From Priapulus caudatus (taxonomy: Eukaryota; Priapulida; Priapulimorpha; Priapulimorphida; Priapulidae), in contig NW_014577164.1 in the NCBI RefSeq assembly GCF_000485595.1, forward strand, positions 270,106 through 290,171: a DNA stretch of 20,066 nt. Direction: 5' to 3'. A model generated the notes under the pieces. That model did not search any database and was not told the DNA's origin. It saw only the letters and a list, made by a program, of their open reading frames with translations. The translations under genes and the position numbers were made by a program. Below are positions 1-8,085 of this stretch, in pieces; the first letter of the stretch is position 1, and each line of letters starts with the position of its first letter.

Positions 1-52
<52 letters not shown>

Positions 53-66
53 TTCTGTCTGTCTCG
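1..66. repeat. CT dinucleotide microsatellite
   Basis: Almost pure CT from the window edge, decaying into CTTT and CTGT variants by about base 60. It is cut by the window start, so its true length is unknown. Confidence 0.95.
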
Positions 67-1233
67 ATTTGTCCTAGTTGGCTTTGTTAGATTTACCGGT
101 GATAGAGAGTAGAGGTGACCATGCAGTTAGCAATTTTTCAAGGATTCACGAAACAAACTCGACGTTGCATCGTGGATTTTCTATTGCTTTCTTAGCCTCA
201 GTACAATAGTTTGAACTAGATTTTACGAATTAATTATCAGTTCTCGGGAAACTTGGCACGTCTTAATCAGCGGATCTGGGAAGCAACTGTATTCGGGAAT
301 CAATAAATTGCATGCATTTGTGTTAAAACGCTTCGCGATACTAATGTAACAGCAACTATAACAAACGTGAAAATCCTCACTACGACAAAACAATTTTTAC
401 TACAAAGTCTAGCTTGGCACAAAAGAGCGCATTCTCAATGTAACGCACGTGCCTCATTTTCTTCATGAATTCACAATTATGTTGGCCGCATGAAAATATC
501 ACTAGCTCTTTTACAATTCGTCAGAAACCCGGCTTAACTATAGCTTATGTGTACCGCTAATGCGCCTCCATACTGCGATTTAATATTTTTACAGTTTACA
601 TTAATAGAACCTATACGTGAAGCTCTGTTCAGATGACACTGGATTTTACCACTAAAAAACCCTGACAAATTTTGCGTCACCAGTTGTTGGTTAATCGTAA
701 TAGCGTGAACAGCGTGTCAGTTCATGGCGCTTGGTAAGACGTGAGTGAATAACCCCGAATGCATTTGGATAATAAGACTACCGTCTATCGTTGCTAGCTA
801 GACTGCTACCGTGTTACGCTGGCACGAGCGCGCGCAGCAGCAGTAGCCGTAACACCGAATGACGTATAGACTCACCAGCCACAGCACTACACAGGAACTC
901 AGCCCGTTTCAATAAAACGTTGTATTTTCCAACAACGTCTCTGCTTGTGTACTTCCTCCTTATCGCCTATACTGTTTCCAAGTAAAGACGAATTCGCAGA
1001 AAGTTCTCTCAATACTCACAGACAGTGTTTTATCTATCAGATCGGTTTGTGCATAGTGGTGTGTGTGCGGCGGGATTGTATGTTCCAGTGAAGCACTTGA
1101 ACGGCATTTACTTGGAATTGGTAGGCGATCGGGAGAAAATACACAAACACAGACTTTGGTAGAAAATACAATTTGTGTTTATTGACCATCATTTTATTAT
1201 TGAAACGGCCCGAGTGCCTGCGCAACATTACCT
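67..1233. other. Unique sequence, no gene recognised
   Basis: Mixed-composition, mildly AT-rich DNA. No long open frame, RNA gene or repeat was seen. A short ATG followed by a GTAAGA donor-like hexamer occurs near 724-738, and an AATAAA occurs near 911. Both are expected by chance and are not called as gene parts. Confidence 0.6.
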
Positions 1234-1238
1234 GTAGT

Positions 1239-1276
<38 letters not shown>

Positions 1277-1497
1277 CAGCAGCAGTAGCAGCAGCAGCAG
1301 CAGTAGCAGCAGCAACAGCAGCAGCAGTAGCAGTAGCAGTAGCTGCAGCAACAGCAGCAGCGGTGGTAGCGGCAGCGGCACCAGCAGCAGCAGCGGTAGC
1401 AGCGACAGCCGCAGCAGCAGCGGCGGCGGCAGCGGCTGCGACAGCAGCAGCAGTAGCGGCAGTTGTCGCCGCCGCAGCAGCAGTAGCAGCAGTAGCA
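1234..1497. repeat. Interrupted AGC (CAG/CTG) trinucleotide tract
   Basis: About 264 bp of AGC triplets in strict 3-bp phase, broken by AGT, GGT, GGC, AAC and GAC triplets. The plus strand reads as Ser with Gly/Asn. The minus strand reads as poly-Leu in one frame and poly-Ala/Thr/Val in another. The Gln (CAG) frame is broken repeatedly by TAG, so this is not a polyglutamine exon. The open frames through it (for example 1173-1586 plus and 1037-1522 minus) consist of the repeat plus unremarkable flanks. I treat it as non-coding. Confidence 0.92.
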
Positions 1498-1536
1498 TAC
1501 TCACTACCATGACACCTGACAAGGGTCGTCACTCAG

Positions 1537-1544
1537 TGACGTCA
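1537..1544. promoter_or_regulatory. CRE palindrome (CREB/ATF-type site)
   Basis: A perfect TGACGTCA octamer just after the AGC tract. This is the known binding site of CREB/ATF bZIP factors. An 8-bp word is weak evidence alone; a second perfect copy lies 476 bp downstream. Confidence 0.35.
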
Positions 1545-1775
1545 GCTATCGTGGTGCATCATGTCATTTTCACGGTTAGCTGTTGACGTTTATTTAAATC
1601 TCCGGCGAGGCAGATCGCGCACGTGCATAGATATTCCGACAACTCGGCGTTTGTCATGCACGCATTCAAATTAAACCGGGCATGAATGCCACTTTTAATA
1701 CCCTCGATGAATGGCAATAATGATCTAGCCACTGTCATCGTGTGACAGTCCGCGAGCTGTTTGATACAGGGATAT

Positions 1776-1880
1776 ATATATGGCGATCTTTATGGTATAT
1801 GGCGATTATCATGGTATATGGCGGTCATCATGGTATACGGCGTTCGTCATGGTATATGGCTATCATCATGGTATAAGGCG
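1776..1880. repeat. 19-bp tandem repeat, about 5.5 copies
   Basis: Units start at 1776, 1795, 1814, 1833, 1852 and 1871 (partial), with consensus GTATATGGCGATCATCATG. Substitutions cluster in the middle of the unit. Because 19 is not a multiple of three, the short open frames across it (YMVYG-like peptides) are repeat translations rather than genes. Confidence 0.9.
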
Positions 1881-2012
1881 CAGCGAAGGGACGTCAGCGC
1901 GTTCCGTGCCTGCCGTGTCCCCCCCCCCCACCACCCACACACACAACTCGAGTTGTAACCGCGCGAAATCTGAAGGCTTAACGCAAACACAAAGGCGAAT
2001 GTAGAGCTATAG

Positions 2013-2020
2013 TGACGTCA
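2013..2020. promoter_or_regulatory. Second CRE palindrome
   Basis: A perfect TGACGTCA followed by a CpG-containing stretch (TCGCGCAG). It is the only other perfect copy in the window. Confidence 0.35.
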
Positions 2021-2471
2021 TCGCGCAGTTGTCGCACATAATTAATTATCTATGCCTTCACTACGTGAACGCAAGAACCGAGGGCAAGCAGAACGAACGG
2101 ATGAGGGGGAAATTCTTCGATTAAGAGACATCTGCTGCTGGTCGGGAGAGTAGTATCGTGGCGGGAACTCACGCTGGCGCCGTAATATATGCTGGCGGTG
2201 GCCACTTAGCATCTTATTTCACGCGTTATTCATTCATCGTCTGTTATGACGCTAGCAGTTTTTTTTGTCACTTAGAGCATTTTATATTCATGAACTGTCG
2301 AGCGCTGTGTCATTGAGCGATTGTCCGGCGGGAGCGACTGACTGCTAGGCGGATTAATAATATAACTGCTGCGTAGAGTTGCTGTAACACGGCGTCCCCG
2401 TAAACAGTCTATGTACGCACATGAACTAAACTAGACAGCGTTGCTTTCCATAATGCTATACCATCTCCCCC

Positions 2472-2530
2472 TCTGTCTCTCTCTCTCTCTTTCTATCTTT
2501 CTCTCTCTCTCTCTCTCATTTTCTCGCTTT

Positions 2531-2578
<48 letters not shown>

Positions 2579-2728
2579 CTCTCTCTCTCTCTCATTCTCT
2601 CTCTCTCCCCTTCTCTCTCTCTCTCTCTCGCACGTACGCTCTTTCTCTCTCTTCCTCACTCTCACGCTCTCTTTTTCTCCCTTCTCTCTCTCTCTATCTC
2701 TTCCTCTCTCTTTCTCTCACTCACTCTC
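2472..2728. repeat. CT-rich microsatellite with CATT/CACT interruptions
   Basis: About 257 bp of polypyrimidine DNA, mostly CT, with recurrent CATTCT and CACTCT interruptions and a short CGCACGTACG break near 2629-2638. The Ser/Leu open frame across it is a repeat artefact. Confidence 0.93.
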
Positions 2729-2796
2729 TAATAAGTTTTCTAGCCTACATGCTTAGTATTTAAACGACACTTCTAACCGAAAAGTTAACATCGAAC

Positions 2797-2884
2797 TGCA
2801 CGCACAGTCGCATTCACGCACACACGCACACACGCACGCACGCACGCACGCGTGTACGTGCGTGTTTACGCGCGTATACGTACG
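2797..2884. repeat. CA/ACGC alternating purine-pyrimidine tract
   Basis: ACAC and ACGC repeats pass into GTGTACGTGCGTG and CGCGTATACG, so the tract is partly self-complementary. Long alternating purine-pyrimidine DNA rich in CG and CA is a known Z-DNA-prone composition. No gene is seen. Confidence 0.8.
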
Positions 2885-3366
2885 GCAACTAGCGACGTTG
2901 TGACTAGCAAGCAATGCATGTTTCATAACGTCAACAAAGAACAAGCTGGGCTTGTAAAATACTGACCGCATCTAATACCCTCGTCTGCGCTGGTTGTAGC
3001 GTTCTTTATACATGCGCCTGGGATGTACTTATACATACCATCAAGAGTACCATAATAGAAGATTATGAATAGAAATTTGTTATTATGGTACTCTTGATAC
3101 TATATATGAATGGCCCGTTGTTTTCTTCTCGTGGGTACGCGCCGGATTGTATGAGTGCAGCCGCGCTCTGAATGTAGATATCCCCCCCCAAAAAAAACAC
3201 AGAAAAGTGTTGCAAGCCACTTATATATACTATAGCCAAAATTTTGCGCGGTTTTGCGCCATAAATGCCATTTTAACTTAATATAAGGAGTTTTATAGCT
3301 TCGCGCTCCGGCTTGTTTCAGCAAATACATATCATACACGCGCCGACGCATGCGCATATATACTAC
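2885..3366. other. Unique DNA around a hairpin; no gene seen
   Basis: Contains the hairpin at 3040-3098 (listed separately), a C-run followed by an A-run at 3182-3198, and otherwise ordinary sequence. The 128-residue minus-strand frame that begins here derives about half its residues from the CA/CG repeat at 3367-3490 and is rejected. Confidence 0.5.
3040..3098. repeat. Perfect inverted repeat, 18-bp arms, 23-nt loop
   Basis: The left arm 3040-3057 (ATCAAGAGTACCATAATA) is the exact reverse complement of 3081-3098. Pairing stops cleanly on both sides. This could be a foldback remnant of a small transposon or a transcribed hairpin. Confidence 0.9.
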
Positions 3367-3490
3367 GCCACACACACACACGCGCGCGCGAGCACACACA
3401 CACACACAACGCACGGCCGAGTCGACGAACATTCGCACGCACATACTCACACGCATTCGCACGCACGCACGCACGCACGCACGCACTCAC
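3367..3490. repeat. CA / CG / ACGC compound microsatellite
   Basis: CA repeats flank a CGCGCGCGCG core near 3380-3390, then (ACGC)n runs to about 3485. His/Thr/Ala/Arg-rich frames on both strands are repeat translations. Confidence 0.9.
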
Positions 3491-4324
3491 GCATATATTT
3501 ACACCATTGGGCGTTCTCGTGCGGCGTACGGGTTGTACTACAGAAGTTCCCTCTCGGACAATGCTTGCATCGTAAAATAATAACGATTTATTCTAGCGGG
3601 TTCTATTCGCAAATCAAAAAGATATCAGATAAAGTCTGCAGCCGAAAAGTTGATATTAATGCTACAGCTATATCTTCTTTGTAAGACCATCCGCTGAAAT
3701 TATTCACAGTGAAGTAAGCCCATCTTTCTCCATTGCGTCAGGACGCAATCTGCCTGTTAACTCGCCTTAGGGCGGAGGATGAGCTCAATATTCTTGCTTG
3801 AATTAGGTGATAAGGTTGTGCCAGTACTGCTTGCACTATTATCTGACCGAGCCCTTGATAAGATTCCCGAGTGCTATCAAACTGTACAGCGCGGCTTATT
3901 GCTCAAGCGCGTTTCAATTTTCTTATTCTGTTCCTTTCGGTTTCTGTGGATACGCATCTATATGTCTGGGGTTAGACGAGGGGGTGAAATATGGGGAATG
4001 GGGCATATACGCATTGCTGTACATAGGAGCTATAGCAGCAATACTCTATAGTTCGTTGTTGAATTCTTTTTGTCTCGCGGCCTATATCTATCAATCATGC
4101 ATTTGATACACTCCACGCACTGACCGTGCTTTAGTATCTATTAGTTATAAGTTGCTAGCAATTCACAAGCTCCATGGTAACTGATCGGCAGTCTGTCTCG
4201 CATGATGAGTGATTCTCTGCATCGTCATATACTGTTAATATACACGCATGAACTGTTCAATATGCAACTGTATAGGAAGTGCGCATATAAAAACGTCACC
4301 AAAATCCCATGATCTATCAACCTA
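3491..4324. other. Unique DNA, no gene recognised
   Basis: Two overlapping plus-strand frames of 90 and 99 codons begin at 3779 and 3807. Neither resembles a known family and their mutual overlap argues against both. A perfect 8-bp-arm palindrome lies at 3732-3749. No convincing splice or polyadenylation structure was seen. Confidence 0.5.
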
Positions 4325-4339
4325 ATATGCAGATAATCC

Positions 4340-4772
4340 AGAGGCGTGTTCAACAGAGCATGCGCTCGATGCGAACGCTCGATGCACGAACGCAGCGCCT
4401 CTTGAACGACACACGAGCGCTCGCTGTGCGCTGGCTTTATCCAATATGGCGGCCCCTATGGAGGGTTACTCAGCAGATTTTAATCGCGAGATTTTAATGT
4501 CTTCCAACAAGTACTGTTAAACGAATTAGCAGACGAAATTGATACGAATTAAATATAGAAGTAAATGAATGAATGAAAAATGAAATGAAGTTGAAATAGA
4601 TTGCAAATTGAAGTCAGAAATGTTAGATTCCCATTCGCCAGCTTGCCCGTCTCCATCTTGTAAACAACTCGCGCGCTCCGCGAACAGCCTTTCGAGTTTG
4701 CGCGCGCGCGCGCTCGCTCGCGCAGTGTCGTTCAGAAGGCGAGCGATCGCTCTCCTGAACACGCCTCTTCTA
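4340..4772. repeat. Inner imperfect inverted repeat (GAGGCGTGTTCA arms)
   Basis: Left arm 4340-4420 and right arm 4712-4772 share GAGGCGTGTTCA at the tip and TGAACGACAC further in, in inverted orientation. The internal distance differs by roughly 20 bp. Between the arms lie CpG-rich GCGCGCGCGCGCTCGCTCGC DNA and a CCAATATGGCGGC motif at 4441-4453. Confidence 0.65.
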
Positions 4773-4790
4773 ACTAACAATACACTTTCA

Positions 4791-4841
4791 ACAATACAGT
4801 GTGTATTGTTGAACACCTTCTAACAATACAATGTGTATTGT
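4791..4841. repeat. Two 19-bp palindromes spaced by 32 bp
   Basis: The units at 4791-4809 and 4823-4841 each have arms ACAATACA and TGTATTGT around a 3-nt centre. The 13-bp linker TGAACACCTTCTA is, apart from one terminal base, the reverse complement of a linker in the second array at 4963-5111. Confidence 0.88.
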
Positions 4842-4962
4842 AGTAGATAAATAACAACTGTGTATTTAAATGTCAATTTCAAGTTTACAAATCAAAAAGT
4901 AAACTAATTTAAAACACACACAAAAAACACATTGTATTGTTGAAAGCTCATAGGTACCTACT

Positions 4963-5111
4963 ACAACACACAGTGTATTGTTGAAAGCTCGCTAACAATA
5001 CACAGTGTATTGTGAGAAGGTGTTCAACAATACACATTGTATTGTTGAAAGCTCGCTAACAATACACAGTGTATTGTCAAATGCCTAAACATACAACACA
5101 CTGTGTATTGT
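4963..5111. repeat. Five 19-bp palindromes on a 32-bp register
   Basis: Palindrome units start at 4963, 4995, 5027, 5059 and 5093, giving spacings of 32, 32, 32 and 34. The consensus is ACAATACACAGTGTATTGT. The linkers alternate: TGAAAGCTCGCTA, GAGAAGGTGTTCA, TGAAAGCTCGCTA. A degenerate sixth copy lies at 4922-4940, followed by the same TGAAAGCTC linker start. Because the linkers repeat, this is not a CRISPR-type array. It is best read as subterminal repeats of the enclosing element. Confidence 0.9.
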
Positions 5112-5319
5112 TAGTTACCAGGATTATCTGCAATATGCTTGCCATGACAATCGTATACAAAAAACACGCGCGCGCAACTATGAACAACAGCCATTCATTC
5201 GATTTTCCATGTTTACGGACTTTCTACTGCTTACATTTCTGTACATGACTCTATATGTTTACGAAGACGTTAACAGCTTCAGTAGTTCCATTGAACGGTA
5301 TACCTTATCTTTAAATGAT

Positions 5320-5721
5320 TGGTTATATAAGATCATTATTATCAAGAGCGTATTAAAAAGGAGAGCGTACAACGGTGAAATGCTGAAACCATGTTGCAGT
5401 ATTAGTTGAATTAAGAAACTTTGCCCGTTCTATTTTGACGATTCTTTATTTCAAACAAGACAAAATCTGGTATTTTGCGGTTTTCGGCAAAAATACCAGA
5501 TTTTCACCGCTCATTATCTCAGCGTAGGGGCATCGTAAGGACAAGCAGTTTATTTTATACTAGCAAGGTAGGACAGCTAAGCAATAATACCGCAAAGAAT
5601 CGTCAAAATAAAACGGGCAAAGTTTCTTAATTCGACTAATACGGCAACATTGTTTCAGCATTTCACCGTTGTACGCTCTCCTTCTTAATACGCTCTTGTT
5701 ATTATTGTTCAGTAATAACCA
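5320..5721. mobile_element. Foldback/MITE-like element with about 128-bp inverted arms
   Basis: The left arm 5320-5447 and right arm 5594-5721 are inverted copies. The inner 113 bp differ at roughly seven positions, and the outer 15 bp are more diverged but keep the TGGTTAT tips. The spacer holds a further hairpin (5462-5504). There is no coding capacity, and no target-site duplication is visible. The short open frames near 5209-5409 and 5560-5745 fall in the two arms and are mirror translations of the same repeat. Confidence 0.8.
5462..5504. repeat. Hairpin in the loop of the foldback element
   Basis: AAAATCTGGTATTTTGC at 5462-5478 pairs with 5487-5504, with one extra A in the right arm. 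The loop is the 8 nt GGTTTTCG. Confidence 0.88.
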
Positions 5722-6204
5722 GAGAGAGCTTCTAAACGTCATCATATAGGATCGTACACGTGTTATCGTGAAATACGATTTCTCGCTGATCAGCTTAGTA
5801 AGTGAAAAAAAGTGAAGGATGGCGCAACAGACTCAAATAACATTTACCAGTTTGCTTTCCTTTCCAGTCAGGCATGCAGGTATACCCAGCTAATGTGCAT
5901 CGGTGTTGACATAATCGGCCATGCATACAGGTTGCCTATGAGTGAATAATACGCGAGACCATTCCCGAGTAATCATGTGATGGGCTAATTTCGTGGCACG
6001 GAACACGTAACGTCGTTTGTCACCTGCTCGCACCGCGGCGAGGAAATTGCGAAAGTGTTTAATTCCTATCAGCAAACACTCGCCCTGCCGCTTACCTTGC
6101 GCGGGGGGGGGGGTAGGCCTATATCACACCAAGCCAATGCTAATGAGGTTAAGTGTGTTTCGGGTGATCTCTCACAACCCGCGCTGCATTATAATACCTG
6201 GGTG
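5722..6204. other. Unique DNA with an 11-G run, no gene seen
   Basis: Ordinary sequence with short opposing frames around 5890-6205 that resemble no known protein. A run of 11 G lies at 6103-6113. Confidence 0.5.
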
Positions 6205-6358
6205 ACCTATAGCGTACCTGTTGCGTACCTATAGCGTACCTATAGTGTACCTGTTGCGTATCTATAGCGTACCTGTTGCGTACCTATAGCGTACCTATAG
6301 CGTACCTGTTGCGTACCTATAGCGTACCTATAGCGTACCTATAGCGTACCTGTTGACT
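6205..6358. repeat. 11-bp tandem array with two unit variants, 14 units
   Basis: The array is built from A = ACCTATAGCGT and B = ACCTGTTGCGT. In order from 6205 the units read A B A A B A B A A B A A A B. The fourth and sixth (A type) and the last (B type) carry single or terminal changes. The phase is unbroken over 154 bp, which implies recent expansion by slippage or unequal exchange. Confidence 0.93.
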
Positions 6359-6407
6359 GCGCGGGGTGTTGTTCGTGGGAAAGCAAGGGCTGAATGACGG
6401 CGGGGGG

Positions 6408-6410
<3 letters not shown>

Positions 6411-6454
<44 letters not shown>
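6411..6454. repeat. CT microsatellite, about 22 copies
   Basis: A pure CT run between a G-rich segment and unique DNA. The Arg-Glu minus-strand frame across it is an artefact. Confidence 0.95.
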
Positions 6455-6457
<3 letters not shown>

Positions 6458-6669
6458 CGATATACATGTACAGAAGGAAGTCGAGTGAGACGCAGGTCTC
6501 CGACTCGCAAAAGGTTTCTTCTCTGCAGAGAACCGCGTGACTTATCACGCGAGAGTGCCTTAATTGGTGCGCTGTATCGCTGCTTGTGATGATTTGTGTA
6601 CATTCGCTGCCGTTGGGATATGAGATGCTGCAGGGTTGACGGCGAGTGAGGGTGGACGGCGGGGGCGTA

Positions 6670-6934
6670 TTATGTTGTGTGTTGTGTGTTATGTGTTATC
6701 TGTTATGTTATGTGTTGTGTCGTGTTGCGTGTTGTGTTATGTTATGTGTTGTGTTGTGTTGTGGGTTGTGTGTTGTGTTGTGTTGTGTTGTGTTGTATTG
6801 TGTTGTGCTGTGTTGTGTGTTGTGTTATGTGTTATGTGTTATGTGTTGTGTCGTGTTGCGTTTTACGTTATGTTATGTGTTGTGTTGTGTTGTGTTGTGT
6901 TGTGTGTTGTGTTGTGTTATGTGTTGTGTTAGGT
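6670..6934. repeat. GT-rich array of TGTTG/TGTTA/TGTGT units
   Basis: About 265 bp with almost no C or non-TTA A on the plus strand, made of TTGTG pentamers mixed with TTATG and TGTGT. A longer block containing CGTGTTGCGT (6721-6730) recurs as CGTGTTGCG (6852-6860), 131 bp later with similar flanks, which shows a segmental duplication inside the array. All three forward frames are open and read Cys/Val/Leu/Tyr. None is a credible protein. Confidence 0.92.
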
Positions 6935-7526
6935 AACTACATACGGCCATCTTGCTCGTCATCGTTGTTATTAAAAGAGTTGAATTAACGATGATGTGAT
7001 TTATTTACTTGCAGACTTTCCGGCAACGCGCGTGTAAAAAGCGCAGAAACAACGGCGGGTGATTGAACTATATACGCTAAAGACATTCGAACGAAGATTT
7101 CGTCAGTACTAACTCATCGATGATGTAAGTATCTGATGATGTAAGTCTGTATGTAGCATCGGATGGACTCTTTCAAGAGCAAGGGTTTAGTATAGTGAAC
7201 GTAGGACGACCGGTTTAGCTGCGGGAGGGAACCAATCAGTAAATTCTTTAGTAATTACAATCGTAATCTGATTTAATGGCGTGCGAATTCGTGTAGACGT
7301 TACGGTAGCCTAGTTCATCCCTGTGCTTCGCGCGTCTTTTACACCATTCTGTCTAATCTCATAAACGCCGAATGCCGTTGCAGTGAGTTGATCAATCAAG
7401 CTATCTATAAGGCGAATTCTGTTGTGTGGTGGCTGTATTCTGTGCTACACCCCAGCTTCCCAGCAAACTCTGAATTCATTTAGCGTTAAATTCTGCGTTA
7501 GCCATCGTTTGCCTTGCTAGCTCCTG
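6935..7526. other. Unique DNA; isolated splice-like signals
   Basis: A good acceptor-like sequence (TTTATTTACTTGCAG, ending 7014) is followed by two donor-like GTAAGT words at 7125 and 7141. No frame through the interval is open for more than about 17 codons. If it is an exon, it is more likely untranslated. Confidence 0.35.
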
Positions 7527-7622
7527 CACACACACACAGACACGCACGCACGCATGCACGTGCACACACACACAGACACGCACGCACGCATGCACGCGCG
7601 CACACACACGCACACACACACA
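7527..7622. repeat. CA/ACGC compound microsatellite with an internal duplication
   Basis: The block CACACACAGACACGCACGCA followed by CGCATGCACG occurs twice in tandem (starting near 7527 and 7563) before a final CA/CG run. Opposing open frames across it are repeat translations. Confidence 0.88.
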
Positions 7623-8059
7623 TCCACGGCCCCTGTTTCACAGTCGTGCGTGTACACACCCGCGTCCCTGTACCTCGTTAACTCGACGCGATGTGCGCGA
7701 ATATTCCGGTCCGCATTCGCGCGCATACTCCCCACAGGCACTTGGAACATCTCAAAAAAAAAAAATGTAAACACGAAATGTATTTACTACGAAATTCTTA
7801 ATGTTTCTCTACTCTATTTCGCTTTATATTGCCGATAATTACCCGTAAATGCCTGTCAAATGCTCATCTGCAACATACAAGTACACCGCACGCCCGCCCT
7901 GTGCACAAACAACATGAATAAGAGAGCTCAGATGAATGTTTTATTGCGGCATGGCGATGCGCCGTCGAGCTAGAACTGCGTGCGCGGCGCGTCGGAGCCA
8001 CTCGCCGCAGTTATTTAATTTCCGATACTCTATTTCCAGCCGTCGCAACCTCGCGGCTG
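7623..8059. other. Unique DNA, locally CpG-rich, no gene seen
   Basis: Contains a 13-A run near 7753-7765 and a CpG-rich stretch at about 7950-8055. No open frame of interest. Confidence 0.5.
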
Positions 8060-8085
8060 TATATATATATTATATATATATATAT
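8060..8085. repeat. TA microsatellite
   Basis: Alternating AT with a single phase shift at 8070-8071. Confidence 0.92.

Larger units (their letters stand above)
1498..2471. other. Unique DNA with CRE sites and a short tandem repeat
   Basis: No open frame of note. The stretch contains two perfect CRE octamers and a 19-bp tandem repeat (listed separately), a C-rich run followed by CA at 1920-1946, and CpG-containing segments around 1600-1625 and 2150-2205. It could be promoter-like, but no first exon can be tied to it. Confidence 0.5.
4325..5137. mobile_element. Composite inverted-repeat element, unclassified (putative MITE or foldback)
   Basis: The outermost match is TGCAGATAATCC at 4328-4339, repeated in reverse complement at 5121-5132 with a few more matching bases outside. 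Immediately inside lie a second inverted repeat (about 4340-4420 with 4712-4772) and, from 4775 to 5111, an array of short palindromes. No transposase frame is present, so it would be non-autonomous. I see no clear target-site duplication, and the superfamily is unknown. It could alternatively be two nested insertions. Confidence 0.5.

Noticed and set aside
1173-1586. Poly-Ser protein (plus), and poly-Leu or poly-Ala proteins (minus)
   Set aside because: They consist of the AGC tract translated in different phases, with flanks that resemble no protein and no supporting exon signals.
3761-3774. CTCGCCTTAGGGCG, the reverse complement of a 14-bp piece of the 29-bp repeat at 12722-12779
   Set aside because: About one such 14-bp match is expected by chance in 20 kb on both strands, and the flanks do not match.
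4963-5111. CRISPR-like appearance (about 19-bp repeats with regular 13-bp spacers)
   Set aside because: The linkers are not unique but alternate between two sequences, they are far too short, the repeats are full palindromes, and the surrounding DNA is eukaryotic with no associated genes.
6636-6988. Three overlapping Cys/Val-rich frames
   Set aside because: All three forward phases of the GT array are open, the signature of a low-complexity repeat rather than of coding constraint.
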